DNA from: Mytilus galloprovincialis
Taxonomy: Eukaryota > Mollusca > Bivalvia > Mytilida > Mytilidae
Length of the DNA stretch: 64,000 bases
Assembly: GCF_965363235.1 (NCBI RefSeq)
Contig: NC_134847.1
Coordinates: 47,743,305-47,807,304 of the forward strand
Direction: 5' to 3'
In this document: positions 1 through 12,271 of the stretch, piece by piece
Layout: every line of letters begins with the position of its first letter
Position numbering within the stretch: the first letter of the stretch is position 1
Notes under the pieces: model-generated
The model's database searches: none
What the model was told of the DNA's origin: nothing
Seen by the model: only the letters and a program-made list of their open reading frames with translations
Program-made: the position numbers and the translations under genes

Positions 1-3000
1 TAATGTTAGTGTCAAACCCTGGCAGGGTGATATTTGCGGAGGGAATACTAATAATGTTCAGTCGTTAAAATAACTTCTTCATTTATGTAATCTATGTTCA
101 ACTTGAAGATGGTGGAGATTAAGATGAGTCGTTTGTTGAAGCTTAATGGCCTATGTTGAAAAATTAGCTCAAATCTTTTTATGTTTTGTTTTTATTGGAT
201 TGTTTTTTGAAAATTTTTTGGCAATTTATTCTCTAGAATTGGCTATACCAAAAAAAAATGGCATTAAGTTTGCTAATTTATTGATTAGATAAATCCATCT
301 TACACACACAAATAAATATTTTCCACATAAAAATTGACGCAAGCCGTATGAATGAATAACTTGCAAATATAAAAATATAAAAAAAAATCATGTATATCCT
401 GTAATGTTGGACAATGTACTTGTGCAATGCAATTATTGAAATGATATAGTATTTATGCAATAAAATTCAGATAATATGTGATATATATATATGTCTTAAA
501 TGATGAGAACTTAGCCCTGTTACAACAAATTCATAACATCATTTCATTCATTTACATAAGATATATATTGAAGCATATGATAAAATGGTTGCATGTTTAA
601 CAAGAAGATAAAACTAATCAAAATACAAGTTATGATGGTGATCTTCCATGATATATATTTGATGCAAAAGGATTGTATATATTCTGTTAATTTGTATTAC
701 CAACGGTTTGTTTAAAACCTTGTAATTATGCAATCTAAAAATTAAATCTGATGTATTGGTCATTGGTTTTTACGCATTCACAAATATTTTGGCTTCTTGT
801 TTCCTTTTTACCAAAATTTATGGTTCTAAAAAAGGGGTCATCTGAATATTTGATGCAATGAATTGGAAATCACTACAGTACTCTGAAATAGTTAAATGTC
901 ATCCTAAATGTTGTCCGTAATTTATTTTATGAATTTAATTGCAGATGTATTAAGATTACTCCGCAAACCATATTCTGCACTTATGTAATTTGTATGAATA
1001 AAGTGAGGTTACATGAAAGGGTATAGGTCATTTAGACAATAAATCCTGGACAACATTTAATCAAAACAAACATCAATTAATAATTCTTAAAGGAAGTACA
1101 TGCAGCATTAACAAGAAAGTTAAAAAATCAAAGTCTTCACTGGCGCATTTAATAAAAAACTTAAATTGGCAATTGCAAGCAAGCTTTGTTTCAGAACAAA
1201 ATCTGCTTTAAATTGAGCATAAGTATATGGAATTGTTCATTATTACAATCAATTTTAGTTAAAGTATTTTTAAGAACCGAGAACCAACACTATTTTGGAG
1301 TAAAAGTAATTGTCTGAATGTCATGGGATCTCAAGCACTGGTTGTAAAGTTCAATCAGATGGCAAATGTTGACAAAGCCTGTACACACCTTACAAGATTT
1401 TTTGGTCAATTAGACCAACTGTCACACAATGCTTGTAATCAAACATACCTGCAAATTTAAATAAAAACCAATCCTTACAGGAAGAAAATAAATACAGGTA
1501 CAGAAAATATTTGATATATGTATATGTATATATCTGGTTATCGGGTGTGTTTTTTTCGCTGATATGAAATTAAAAATGTATAAAATATTTGAATTGAATA
1601 TAATTCAAAAGTTTAAAGATGTAATATAAAACTAAAACATTATAAATAAACTTGTGGAAGTACAAGAGCACTTATAACAGAGGCTGATGGTATTGGAGTG
1701 AAAATTTAATTGAACCAATATATGTATATTTAATTTACAAAATGTATTTCCAGCCTCTGTGATGCAAGGGACATTTTAAATTGAATACTGTATTAGTGTT
1801 GTGGTTATGTTATTGATTATACTTGTGTAACCTTTTCTGATACAAGCTATTTTTCAGATCATTTCTAATTATAGAGAAGCAGATTTAAAGAAATTGATGA
1901 ATGGGTATTCTGTTGTGCTTTAGTGTGTTCAGTTTGAACGTTTTAAAGATGATCATTGAACACGATATACATGTACTTGATAGAAAACAAATACTTCAAA
2001 ATGCTCACACTTATTTGAAAATATCTATATGCCATAATACTTGCTGAAGAAATAGCCCAGGACTAAACCATTAATTTTATGAAATAGACATGTTGTCGGG
2101 AATCTTTCTATGTACACATATGATCTGTTGAATAGAAAAAGATGTTTGAAACATTTTTAGTAGTTCATTTTTACCTAAAAAATGGTATACAAATACTTCA
2201 ATAATTATTTGGATCTGGAATGGTCCATTTCTGCTAATTGTCGAATAAGATGAACAATTCCTTTTGCAATCTTCCGTTGAGTATGGGTTTTCTTTAAAAA
2301 AAAAAAAAAAGGTTATGACTTTGCTGAAATTCTTACTTGCTTATTTCTGTGCTGTGAATTTTCTGCACACATACTGGTATACTTATAATCAATTTTCAGC
2401 AGTGTAATATGAAGCAAAATTCATATAAAACAATAAAACTGTAACAAATTTTAAAAAGATATAAAAAGATGGAGAGTTTTCTGACGGATGTTTTTACAAT
2501 GTCTTCTCAATGGTTTATATTCTCTTACTTCTTACTAAGAAGTAATAAATGTATCATATAATTTCCAGATGTCTTCTCTTGACAGTTCAGGTTGAATTGA
2601 AAAGATCAAAGGTTCTATGTACATATATTTGATATTGAATATTGGTCAAATGCGGTCTTTATCATATGGTCTTTGGTTTTATATGTCTTTTGAATGGTGT
2701 TCAAAAAGTTTAGTTGTTTTTATCTAACTTGTATATTTGATGTATGGATAAATATGGTTGGCATTATTTTTTTTGCAATACATAATTCTTTCGAAAGGGA
2801 TAGTCAAATGAACCTTTTGACTTCAAATAAGGACTAAATCAAAATGAAGTTGAATGATAAAACTTTTACAGTTGAATCCAATTTTGCTATATGAAATTTA
2901 AATTGCTAATATTTAAAAAAAAATCTATTCATTCTTGTGAGTTTTGAAAAAGTAAATTGAAAAAGTCATCTGAAATCTGAATAAGATAGCTACTATCTTC

Positions 3001-4827
3001 TTTAAAGAGGCACTAGCTGTCAATTTCGTGGTCACCGATTTGACTCAAATTCTCGTATTTGATTTATAATAGTGTAAAACATTTATCCAAACTACCAAAC
3101 GTCTAAAATAAACAGTTTACAGAGCATGGGGTAGATAATATGTAGGTTCGTTTCGTGTGTATTTGAGTCCAGGCGCCATCTAATTAACTATCGATTTGAC
3201 CTCAGATGACCATATAAGCGATGTAAACATGAATGAAGATATGAATAGATTAAACCAACACGTGCAATTGGATATTTTTTTAGGTCTGTTTGAGTTTATT
3301 TTATAGATTAAAAATATATGTTTCTCATTGTTTTAACCGTATAAGAATGATTTTATATGGAACGAATCAGTATTCAAATGATTTACCGTAGTTTCACTTT
3401 CATTGTTGACATTCTTTTTCTTTAAATAACCAGTACACGTACAATGTATTAGTTGTCAATCTCTAGCAAGGGGTTAAATTGAAGTTCACATGATACGGAT
3501 TTAATGAGGTCTACTAATTCACTTGCAAGTGAATGAGTAATTATCAATGTTTCTTCGCTTAATTTGACAAAATTAAACCATTTCGGCTGCTAAAAGCGAA
3601 TTATTATTTCACTATTTCACTTTCATTATTTATTGAACAAAACAAAATCTTACTTTAGTTTTTTTATATATCTCGTAGCTAGTGCCCCTTTAAAAGATAA
3701 AAACTGTCAAAGCTTGAAGAAAATGAATGCATAATTATGGTAATTGGCTGAGATTGGTACAAGTGGTGAATTGTGGTGAAAATAACTGGAATTTTCACCT
3801 GCTTTATAATTTCACTCTGAATAGGAAGAAAAAACTTTGTTGAAATGTTTAAATTTATTTGATTAAAAATGGAAAAACAATATCAACATCATTTACCCCT
3901 GACACTGATTATGACACTACTTTCCTATAAAAACCAGTTCATACATCCATCAACCCATTAAAAAATGGATGCAGTGATTTCTTTTTTGAAAGTTGGTCCA
4001 TTTGGAGTATTACGTAAACAGAATTTTACTTAGTTTAAAATATATTGAAAAATTGACAAATATGTCATGTCAGATGGTATATATTTTCATTGCATATTTT
4101 GAAAGAAAAGATGAAAAGTTTATAAAATATGGTTGATGTACAATGGAAACTGTTCAAACCTTTAGTAAACTAGAAAGCTGACTAAACTGTATAAAGACTT
4201 GCAATAAACTGAAGCTATTTGAACTGAAAACTGAAAACAAATTATTTAATGTAGAGCAGTTTGGACGACTCTTGAATTGTTTATTATGATAAAGCTTGTG
4301 ACGTATTAATTGTATAACATATGTTTTAAAAAAAAAGCAGCTTAATGGCACAGTTTCCACAAAGCAGCTCACTGTTTAATGTATTTATTGAAATAATACA
4401 GAAACTTATTTTGTTATATAAAATAATAATATTGATATGGAATAGAATATCTAAGGTTTGACAATTCTTGAGCAAGTATATGGTGTATTATAGAATGATG
4501 TGAGCAGGTAGGGATAACAAGGAACACTTAGCACAACAGGTACCCAATTTGTGTTTACTTTTGATTGGTAAGCATCTGTAGAAACATAGCTAACATATAT
4601 TTTCCTTTCTCTTTTTTCCCCTATGGCTTTGCTGGATGTACCAAATGATGTCTTGTGATGAAATATACAACTCTAACCCAATGGACTATATTTGAAATGT
4701 GATCTATATATGAACTCTTAAAATGGAATATAAACACTTATATCTTGATACTTTGAACCCTTAAATTTTAAATATTTCGTAATCGTAACTGAAATATTTA
4801 TGTATGAATTGGTGTTCTCGTAATCAG
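1..4827. other. AT-rich non-coding DNA, probable intron
   Basis: No supported exon is visible before the glycine-rich exon that begins near 4828. The stretch is AT-rich with short homopolymer runs and no ORF above background. Because a terminal exon follows with an acceptor-like CAG, I infer that most of this is the last intron of that gene. A terminal-inverted-repeat element lies inside at 3001-3694. Confidence 0.45.
3001..3694. mobile_element. MITE with GGCACTAGCT terminal inverted repeats
   Basis: The left end reads tttaaagaggcactagct and the right end is the reverse complement of tttaaaggggcactagct, about 690 bp apart. There is no coding capacity, so this is a non-autonomous DNA element. 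A related truncated left end occurs at 21928. Target duplication was not resolved. Confidence 0.6.
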
Positions 4828-5049
4828 CAGTCAAGATTTCAAGGAGGCAGAGGAGGTTTTGGTGGAAATGGAGGTGGTTTTGACCGAGGCATGGGAATGG
4901 GAGGTGGAATGCAGGGTCAAGGGGGTATGGGAGGTGGTTATGGGGGTCGACCTGGTATGGGAAGGGGTGGGATGGGTGGTATGGACAGAAGGAGAGAAGG
5001 CGCCACACAAGAAGACTTTGGAGAGATGAAAAGAATGCGTAGATACTGA
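4828..5049 (+). CDS. Terminal exon of a NONO/PSPC1-like (DBHS) RNA-binding protein
   Basis: The open frame encodes a Gly/Met/Arg-rich tail (repeats of GGMG, GRGG, GGYGGRPG) followed by an acidic/basic end, DFGEMKRMRRY, and a stop. Arg-rich RRY ends after Gly-rich linkers are typical of Drosophila-behaviour/human-splicing proteins (NONO, PSPC1), nuclear RNA and DNA binders of paraspeckles. A splice acceptor (tcgtaatcag, with a second CAG just after) lies at the 5' edge, so the ATG at 4804 is probably intronic and the true exon starts at 4828 or 4831. The RRM exons are not in the window and must lie upstream. Alternatives are an hnRNP-type or other RGG protein. The low-complexity composition limits certainty, but the clean in-frame stop and Gly-rich coding bias in AT-rich surroundings make a real exon likely. 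Confidence 0.55.
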   Translation, partial: QSRFQGGRGGFGGNGGGFDRGMGMGGGMQGQGGMGGGYGGRPGMGRGGMGGMDRRREGATQEDFGEMKRMRRY

Positions 5050-5526
5050 TTTTTTAGTGCTCTTTAAAAAACAATTATATTAGGAAATTCATATCCGATC
5101 ATTTTGATGATAATGCTACACAAAACCAAGACTTATTTTTGTATTTTTTAATTAATCACGAGAGACTTGCCTTGCCATAGGTAATTCTCATAAAACATGT
5201 AATGAACATTTTCATCCAAATGAGATGACATCATAACCAATTCATTAGAGGCATTCAAGATGAAATTTCTTTTATCATTTGTACATATACATCATTTTAT
5301 TTGATAACTGTCTGGGTAACAATATTTGACGCTGGAATCTTTTTTAATATGTGAGTGTTGTCTTCTACATCGTAACTTTGGAACATGGTAAATCATTTCA
5401 AGCATTTGGCATTATGCTGTTTGTAATTTTTATGTATGTGAATGTGTTTAAATCAAGTATCAATACCAAATAGTAGTGGGTTAAACAAAGTTTCAAGAAG
5501 AAAGAAAAATGTTTTAATCACAGGTT

Positions 5527-5532
5527 AATAAA
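5527..5532 (+). terminator. AATAAA polyadenylation signal candidate
   Basis: This is a canonical AATAAA about 480 bp after the stop of the glycine-rich exon, in a stretch compatible with a 3' UTR. Other AT-rich candidates lie further on near 5800, so the used site is uncertain. Confidence 0.3.
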
Positions 5533-5832
5533 CGTGTTATAACAGTGAGGTTGACATTGATTGAAGCGCAATAGTACCAATTTGAAATATATTTGCTTGG
5601 TGTAAGTCACTTCCATAGTCTTTAGTGAGGAGGACTGTCTTCATTTATTCATTATGATAATCAAATCCTTGAAAAACAAACAGTCCTTGAGAAAGAGAGA
5701 GAATGAGTGAGAAAGAGAGAGATTAAGAAAAGTTTTTTTATGTGTATTGTATTTTATTTTTTGTTGACCATACCTGTAAATTTTATTCATGTCATGTAAA
5801 AAATGTCATTAAACCAACAAAAAAATAATTTA

Positions 5833-7668
5833 AGTCGATTCTTGTCATTTCTCTATGGTGAATTAAAACCAACTTTTGACAGACACTTGTGATTCTGTGT
5901 TAAAATATTTGCTTGATTATATGTTTGGTGGTAAACTTTCAGTAATTTCAAGTTTATGCGATAGACATGTACAAAAATGTATATATTTCATATATATATT
6001 CAAGTATGAAACAAGTTGAGAGAAGTCAAACATCAATGTTACATAGAATGCTTTATATGGGTAACTGCATAGATTTGGAATATCAAATTGGATAGACATT
6101 CATCTCTCATAGAATTAAAGCTTGTGATACTGATATATAGAAGTTGTGGAAATCTTATTCATTATAATAAAATTTTCAGTTGTGTCATTATCACAATCGC
6201 AATCATATTTCTGAATATTTTAAAACAGTTTATAAAGTGGAGAACTTGATGATTTACGATGGTTGGTATTGAGGGATGAATCTTTTTTGCATTGAAGGGG
6301 ACAATGTTCAGAGTTGAAAATTGCTGCGTATGCTTTGTTCTAGATTAAAATCAGAATATGCCTCGACTAAATGTGAAATCTATCATACATATAAACCAGA
6401 ATTTAATTAATGTCTTATTTTTCTGTAGTTTTGTCATAATGGATTGTCTAAAGTAGTTGGGAAGTTTTGTTATTCGTATGAAAATTATCGCTGGAAGTTA
6501 AGTGTAGGGATATGAAAAAAGTTGGATGTTTTGGTCATGTTGTAGTTGTTTTAAATATAAAACAGGAAAAAAAATTCTTAATTCTTTGAGTTGTAGGGAT
6601 ACAGAATTTGGCAAACTGTTAACTTACGGTAATTAACAAGTTTATTCTTCTTTATATATGTTTTTGTCTTTTTTAAGAAATGGTTGTTTGAATTAGATTT
6701 TCACTTCTAATTTGTGAAGATGATATATTTTCATTGTTGCTAGTAGAGTTTACATACATGTATTTTGGTACATTTTGTTGTTATTTCGAATATATTCTCT
6801 GGTGAAAAGATTGACGCTCTGGAAATACACAATTACTGAGCAGACCCTAGTTGCATGATAACAGATAAATAAATACATGTGTTGATTCTAACATTTTATG
6901 AATACATTTTAAATGGGTAGTTTAATAGTGCATTAAATTTGAGATTTCTCTTTCGCTGAAACATTTATTTAGATATTGAAAATATAGATATATATATAAA
7001 GGATAAATGGGGTGTAGGTCAAAGAGACAGCAACCTTATGACAGTAAAATTGCTAAAAAGACTTGTCAATTTTATGTTTAACCTGAACCATGCATGATTA
7101 CTATAGCTTTTTCAAAGAAATAACAAAATTTGTCATTCTTGTTTAAACAGTTTTACAGTCATTCTTTTGTAACCGGTTTCATGATCAATTGCTATCATTT
7201 ACATTTATTAATCTTTCTATGCATAAAAAACATAAATCGTATGGATTTTATTGTCACGGAAAAAATGTGTGCAGACTTAATATTTCAGTTCTTTGCACCT
7301 ACTATACATGCTGTAATAGAAAAAATAGACCTATGGAGTTTCTGTTTTGAGAGTACAATCTGAGTTGGGTATTAACGTTTGATCAAAATATTACATGCAT
7401 ATTCAGGAGGAAAACATTTGATAACCTTTGGTTCAGCTTTCTTGCAAGCTTTGACTCTTAGTTGAATTTCGCAAAACCTATCAGATTTGCGAATTTAGTT
7501 CTCTTTTGACTAATTTAACAAAATGCAAAAATAACTTCAATGAAATTTACCCAATCGTTAACTTTTGAGTTCCCTATGAATGAAGTCTATGAAATGGTTA
7601 TATTGTTTTGTTATGGATGCTGAGGCAGACTTTCTGTCTAATTGCAACCAAACTTAATATATATATAG
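5833..7668. other. No gene seen
   Basis: AT-rich sequence with simple GA and TA runs (for example gagaaagagaga near 5690-5720). No convincing ORF, RNA gene or full repeat element was recognised. Confidence 0.5.
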
Positions 7669-8160
7669 GAGAGGAAGATTCTAATTTGTTTTGTTGTCAC
7701 AATCTTTATGGTCAAGATTATATAAAAAAATAAACTGAAATGTGTGCAGGAAAGGAGTTTCAAGATGCTTATTCAGATATTGTATGCAGGTTACAATCTT
7801 ACTTTGATATATGGTCACATAATGAGAGGAAGTAATGTTTTGAATTGGAGGTCACTCATATGATCAATGTCAAAGTAACAATAAACATGGATATGTGCAA
7901 GAAAGGAGCTTCCAGATGCTAGGCGTTTAAGTGAAATGTTTTTTGTTCAATAGCAAACTTGTTGAAAAATGGTAACATTTTATGAGAGGAAGATCACTAC
8001 AAGTTTGTTGTAATCACTTCTTAAGTCAAAATCATTGTCACCAAAAACAGACTGAAATCTGCACAGGATAGGAATTTCTGATGAATGAATCTATAACCTT
8101 ACATTGGAATGAATGAAAAGTGCATATTTGGTCATATGAAATGAGAGGAAGATCCCAATA
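7669..8160. repeat. Diverged tandem repeat, period about 157 bp
   Basis: The phrase gagaggaag recurs at about 7669, 7824, 7984 and 8141. The second half of each unit contains a variant of 'gtgcaggaaaggagtttcaga'. This gives just over three diverged units ending directly before the inverted-repeat element at 8187. Confidence 0.5.
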
Positions 8161-8186
8161 GATTTTAAGATCCATACTTCAAGGTA

Positions 8187-11100
8187 ATACACTAGTTCTC
8201 CGTTAAAGCGCCCAACGTCGGAGTAAAAAATGATAAAATATAAATTGCAGCAAAACTTGTTTATAAAGAACATAGAACATCTTCATAGTGTATTCTATCC
8301 ACCCTATAAATTTTAGCATGTAATGTGCTACCGTTAATTTGTAATGATCGAGACAGTTTAGATGAAAAAACAATAAAAAAAAAACATTTAACGTCATTTT
8401 ATTTCCTTTGACGTCGTGATTTTCAATGCCAAAATGCTAAAAAAAAAAATATTGATTCACGTAAACTTTTATTTCTTTTTTCTTGTTAGCTGAAATTTAA
8501 GTATGATATTCAGTCATGTCTGCATTATTATTATATATATAAGGGTTTTTTTTTATCTCCTTAACACAAATTAAGGTGATAAATCTTCAAAAAGTTTTTT
8601 CTGTGCGAACTTGTACGATAAACAATCGACTCAGCATATCAGTCTTGTACAAAGCAAGATAAATAATAAAATCGTATAAACATGCTTTCAACACGAATAC
8701 GCATATAATTTGCCACTGAATCCTCCTCCTTTTCGTCATCATCCTATTTACCATTCTGTGTTACCATGAATTATAATTGATGTGGTCATATTGATATCGA
8801 AAACATATATATAAATCAACTGTTTTAATTTCAAAATGCACAAGTATGGCGTATAACGCATGAATTTCTTGCTTTGAACTGTTTTTAAAAATGTCTTCGA
8901 AGCCGAAGCACAACCCTTGTATGATCTTGTATCTTTGATATAGGTTACTTCCTTTGATATTCCTTAATACCTTTTTGTTCTATGTATTGTAAATTTGAAA
9001 AAATAGGAGAGACAAGAAGTGTCTATTAATTCTACTAATAAAGATAGTCGGCAAGATAAATTCGTGACACAGTGTTTAGTGACCTAATACGATATATACA
9101 GGGTCAGTAAATTCCATATGAGGTTCTATTTTCGCTCAAATCCCTTATGGAATTTACTGACCCCGTATTTATTGTATTAGGTCACTAACACACTGTGTAA
9201 CTGATAATATCTGACTAGAATTTAAACGAATCACTTATTTGAAAAGGTTTATACTTTGTATATTAATACAATTTTAGAGGAGATATGCTTTTTTGATTGA
9301 TGTTTTCTGAACGTACAGTGACAAATATTTCATGCAGATTTATGACCGGGAGAAGAATATTCAAAAAATAAATAAGATGTTACATGCGTTGTCGTTGATA
9401 AAGAATTTAAAAAGGTTCAATAAAAATATATAAAAAAAACAGTGATGAGAGAGACACGACAAAAAAATTATCCAGCAAAATATAAAATATTAAATCATTA
9501 TTCATATATATTTTATTCATCCTCTTTGGTGGTTAGTTGTAGCCTATTAATCTCGCAACTTTGATTTGTAGACAACCAGTAACGACCACAGTTTCTTTTT
9601 GTAGATCCTCTTATACTAATAGAACTGTGCATTGTATTCCGTTTGTATATCATATACTTTTTTTTTAGTTATTTGAAATAATTCAAGATATAGGAGGTGG
9701 TTTATAGATTAAAAAATAATTTTGAAACTTAAGAATATGGTGAATTGAAAATAACAGAAATAAATGATTTAAAGATTAATGAAACTTTACGTTTTCTGCA
9801 TATTAAATTCATTATTGACAATATTCTAGTAGATCATTTCGAAAGAAACGTTGATCTTTCAAATTGGTTGTAAACGCTACTGGTCAAATGAAATAAGCGA
9901 TGCAAATTTTATACATTCATATAAGCATCATTGTTTTTCGCCAAAATCACGATCTTGCATGAGTTAACTTTCATTTCGTTTCCTATTGTAGACAAATTTA
10001 ACCTTACATCCTTCACGTGCATTGCGTCAGCAATTATTTAATTTTATTCACCTGGAAAAAAAATAGTTCGTGACAGATGTCAGACCACGATAATCCGATA
10101 AGCAACAAAAAGATCTGCAATAGTGGCCGAAAAAAAAAAGTTATAAATTCCATGCGTCCGAAGCGAGCACTATTTTTGATTTATCTTCATCATTTACGCC
10201 CAGCGACAAGTATTTGAAATCCAAAGATATGAAAGAATAGAAAGAGTTGATGAGCTATATGACGAAAATGACACACAAAAAATATTCAAATCAGTCGAAT
10301 GTAACATTGATTGATAGAGTATAAAACCATAGGTATCTTTCTAATTCCAAAATATATAAATTGACCATTGATTGGAATTGTAAGGATTTACAGAACCAAA
10401 ACATTGTCATAATTCGTACGTCTTAAATTTTCATACTGATGCTCGAGGACGGAAGACATTGTCTTCAATATTTTAGGGTATAACATTTTTTTAATACCAA
10501 CACATATTAAATATATTTCATAATATTCACCAAATTGATTGATAAGCAATGTTTCTTTCTATATTTTGTTGGACAGATGAGTAATCAATGATAAAATCGT
10601 TTTGGTGATCAAATTTTTATTTTATCCGATTTCAGATTTCTCTTAATGTCGGTTAGCTACCGGTACTGTTACTGTGTTCAGCTCCTCATTACCAGTACCT
10701 CGAATCACAAGGAAAATATGATAAAATATACCTCATATCATCTTTACTTTTGTTTATGATCCCAGCTATCCAACTTATTTCGAAGAATTTGAAATACTTT
10801 TTTTTTCTCCAAGTTTTATACTTATTTCAAACGTGGTATCATTTATGCAGTACAGTGGCAGAATAAAAAAGAGGGGCTATACGGAGAAGTGTCGTCATAC
10901 TTATGTTGTTGATACAGACAAGACAATATATCTTGTCAAAATTTTATATACGGAATTTTTGAAATGCAGGAACTGAACCCAAGAATTTTACAGAGAAGGG
11001 CATATATTTCTAACTGAATAGAGAAAAATGGCCAAAAGAAATACAGAATGCAGAAATGTAGATCTCCTCCCCTAATACAGACCGTAATATATATATAGCA

Positions 11101-12271
11101 TTGTGACGGATAGTTTTGTTTAATCTATATCTTACTCCTTTTAATTCCGAAAAGAATGTTGTACAAGGTGTTGTTAATTAATGTAACGGAATTTATATCG
11201 GACCCTTTCTATCGACGTCATAATTTTGATGAAAGCTAAAAGCTTCTCTGCTTGTGCAACACGAAAAAAGAAAGAGCAATTTTTATGGCTTCTTGCAATT
11301 GCATACTTGTTAAATCGTATTGAATTCGGTATCAAATTTATATTAATCATAAAGCTTCATATCTTGAATATTGAAAACAGGTATAACTTATTTACATGCA
11401 TTACGATTGATATAAAAACATCCGGTTCGTTTTGTTTTTTTCTTCATCTAGATTTGAGAAAGAAGCAACTTTGTTACACTCAAACAATTATGGACCAAAC
11501 AATTGATTTATAAAAATGTTACATGTTGTCTTCTTATGTCGTCTGAATTACAATATATTATTGATCTGTAAGTGATTATCCGCCATCCATTATAACTATC
11601 TAATATGTTTATTTGGCACGCCATACTCGATAAAAGTACGGACGTGATAGAAAGCACTCTTTACCAAAATGTCAACGGAGATTACATTCCACGGAGGTTA
11701 CATTTCGACGATTTCGTCATTTATGAACCATAATATGTATATCTAAAGATCGGAGTTAAACTAAAATTTAATGTTGACATCCATATCGATCTGTTGAATG
11801 TGAAATTTGTTTTCATAATTGATGTTTTTTTAAGAATTGGCCATTCCACGGAGATTACACGCTTAACAAATCTCTGCAGTTTTCAACTTTGCTTCGTTTT
11901 TCAGACTGATGTAACTTGGAATAAATGACCATTGTTATAAACAACATTATTTATGGTAACCTTATGATCAAATTTAACTCATATTACACTCTATACTGTA
12001 CTAAATATTTTGTCCTGCTTGGTCTTTTATCCATCAATGGAAATTTCAGCTTTTCGAAGAAAACATTATGGACGGCCGGTACGATCACGATCGTTGTGCA
12101 TATGTACTAAACTTTATAAAAATTAAAAATATAGATAATAAAGAATTCTAAAATTCTCAGATATAAGTATAACAAGCTACGGGTATATAACTGGAAGTCG
12201 TTGGGTTTGCTTTCTTACGGAGGGACAAAATAACGTCATAAAATGGGCGCTTTAACGGAGAACCAGTGTAA
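8187..12271. mobile_element. 4.1-kb element bounded by GTTCTCCGTTAAAGCGCCCA inverted repeats
   Basis: The left arm at 8187-8214 (acactRgttctccgttaaagcgccca) recurs inverted at 12244-12271 with one mismatch. The arms are preceded by TAAT and followed by AATA, compatible with a TA-type target. The interior is AT-rich with no transposase. ORFs inside, such as 11226-11513, resemble nothing known. It may be a long non-autonomous DNA transposon or a foldback element with unrelated filler. Confidence 0.45.
9068..9197. repeat. 130-bp near-perfect palindrome (hairpin MITE)
   Basis: The left arm, cacagtgtttagtgacctaatac and on through ggtcagtaaattccatatg, is mirrored by a right arm ending gtattaggtcactaacacactgtg. 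Arms are about 55 bp with a short loop. This is typical of a small foldback element and would form a strong cruciform or RNA hairpin. Confidence 0.65.
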
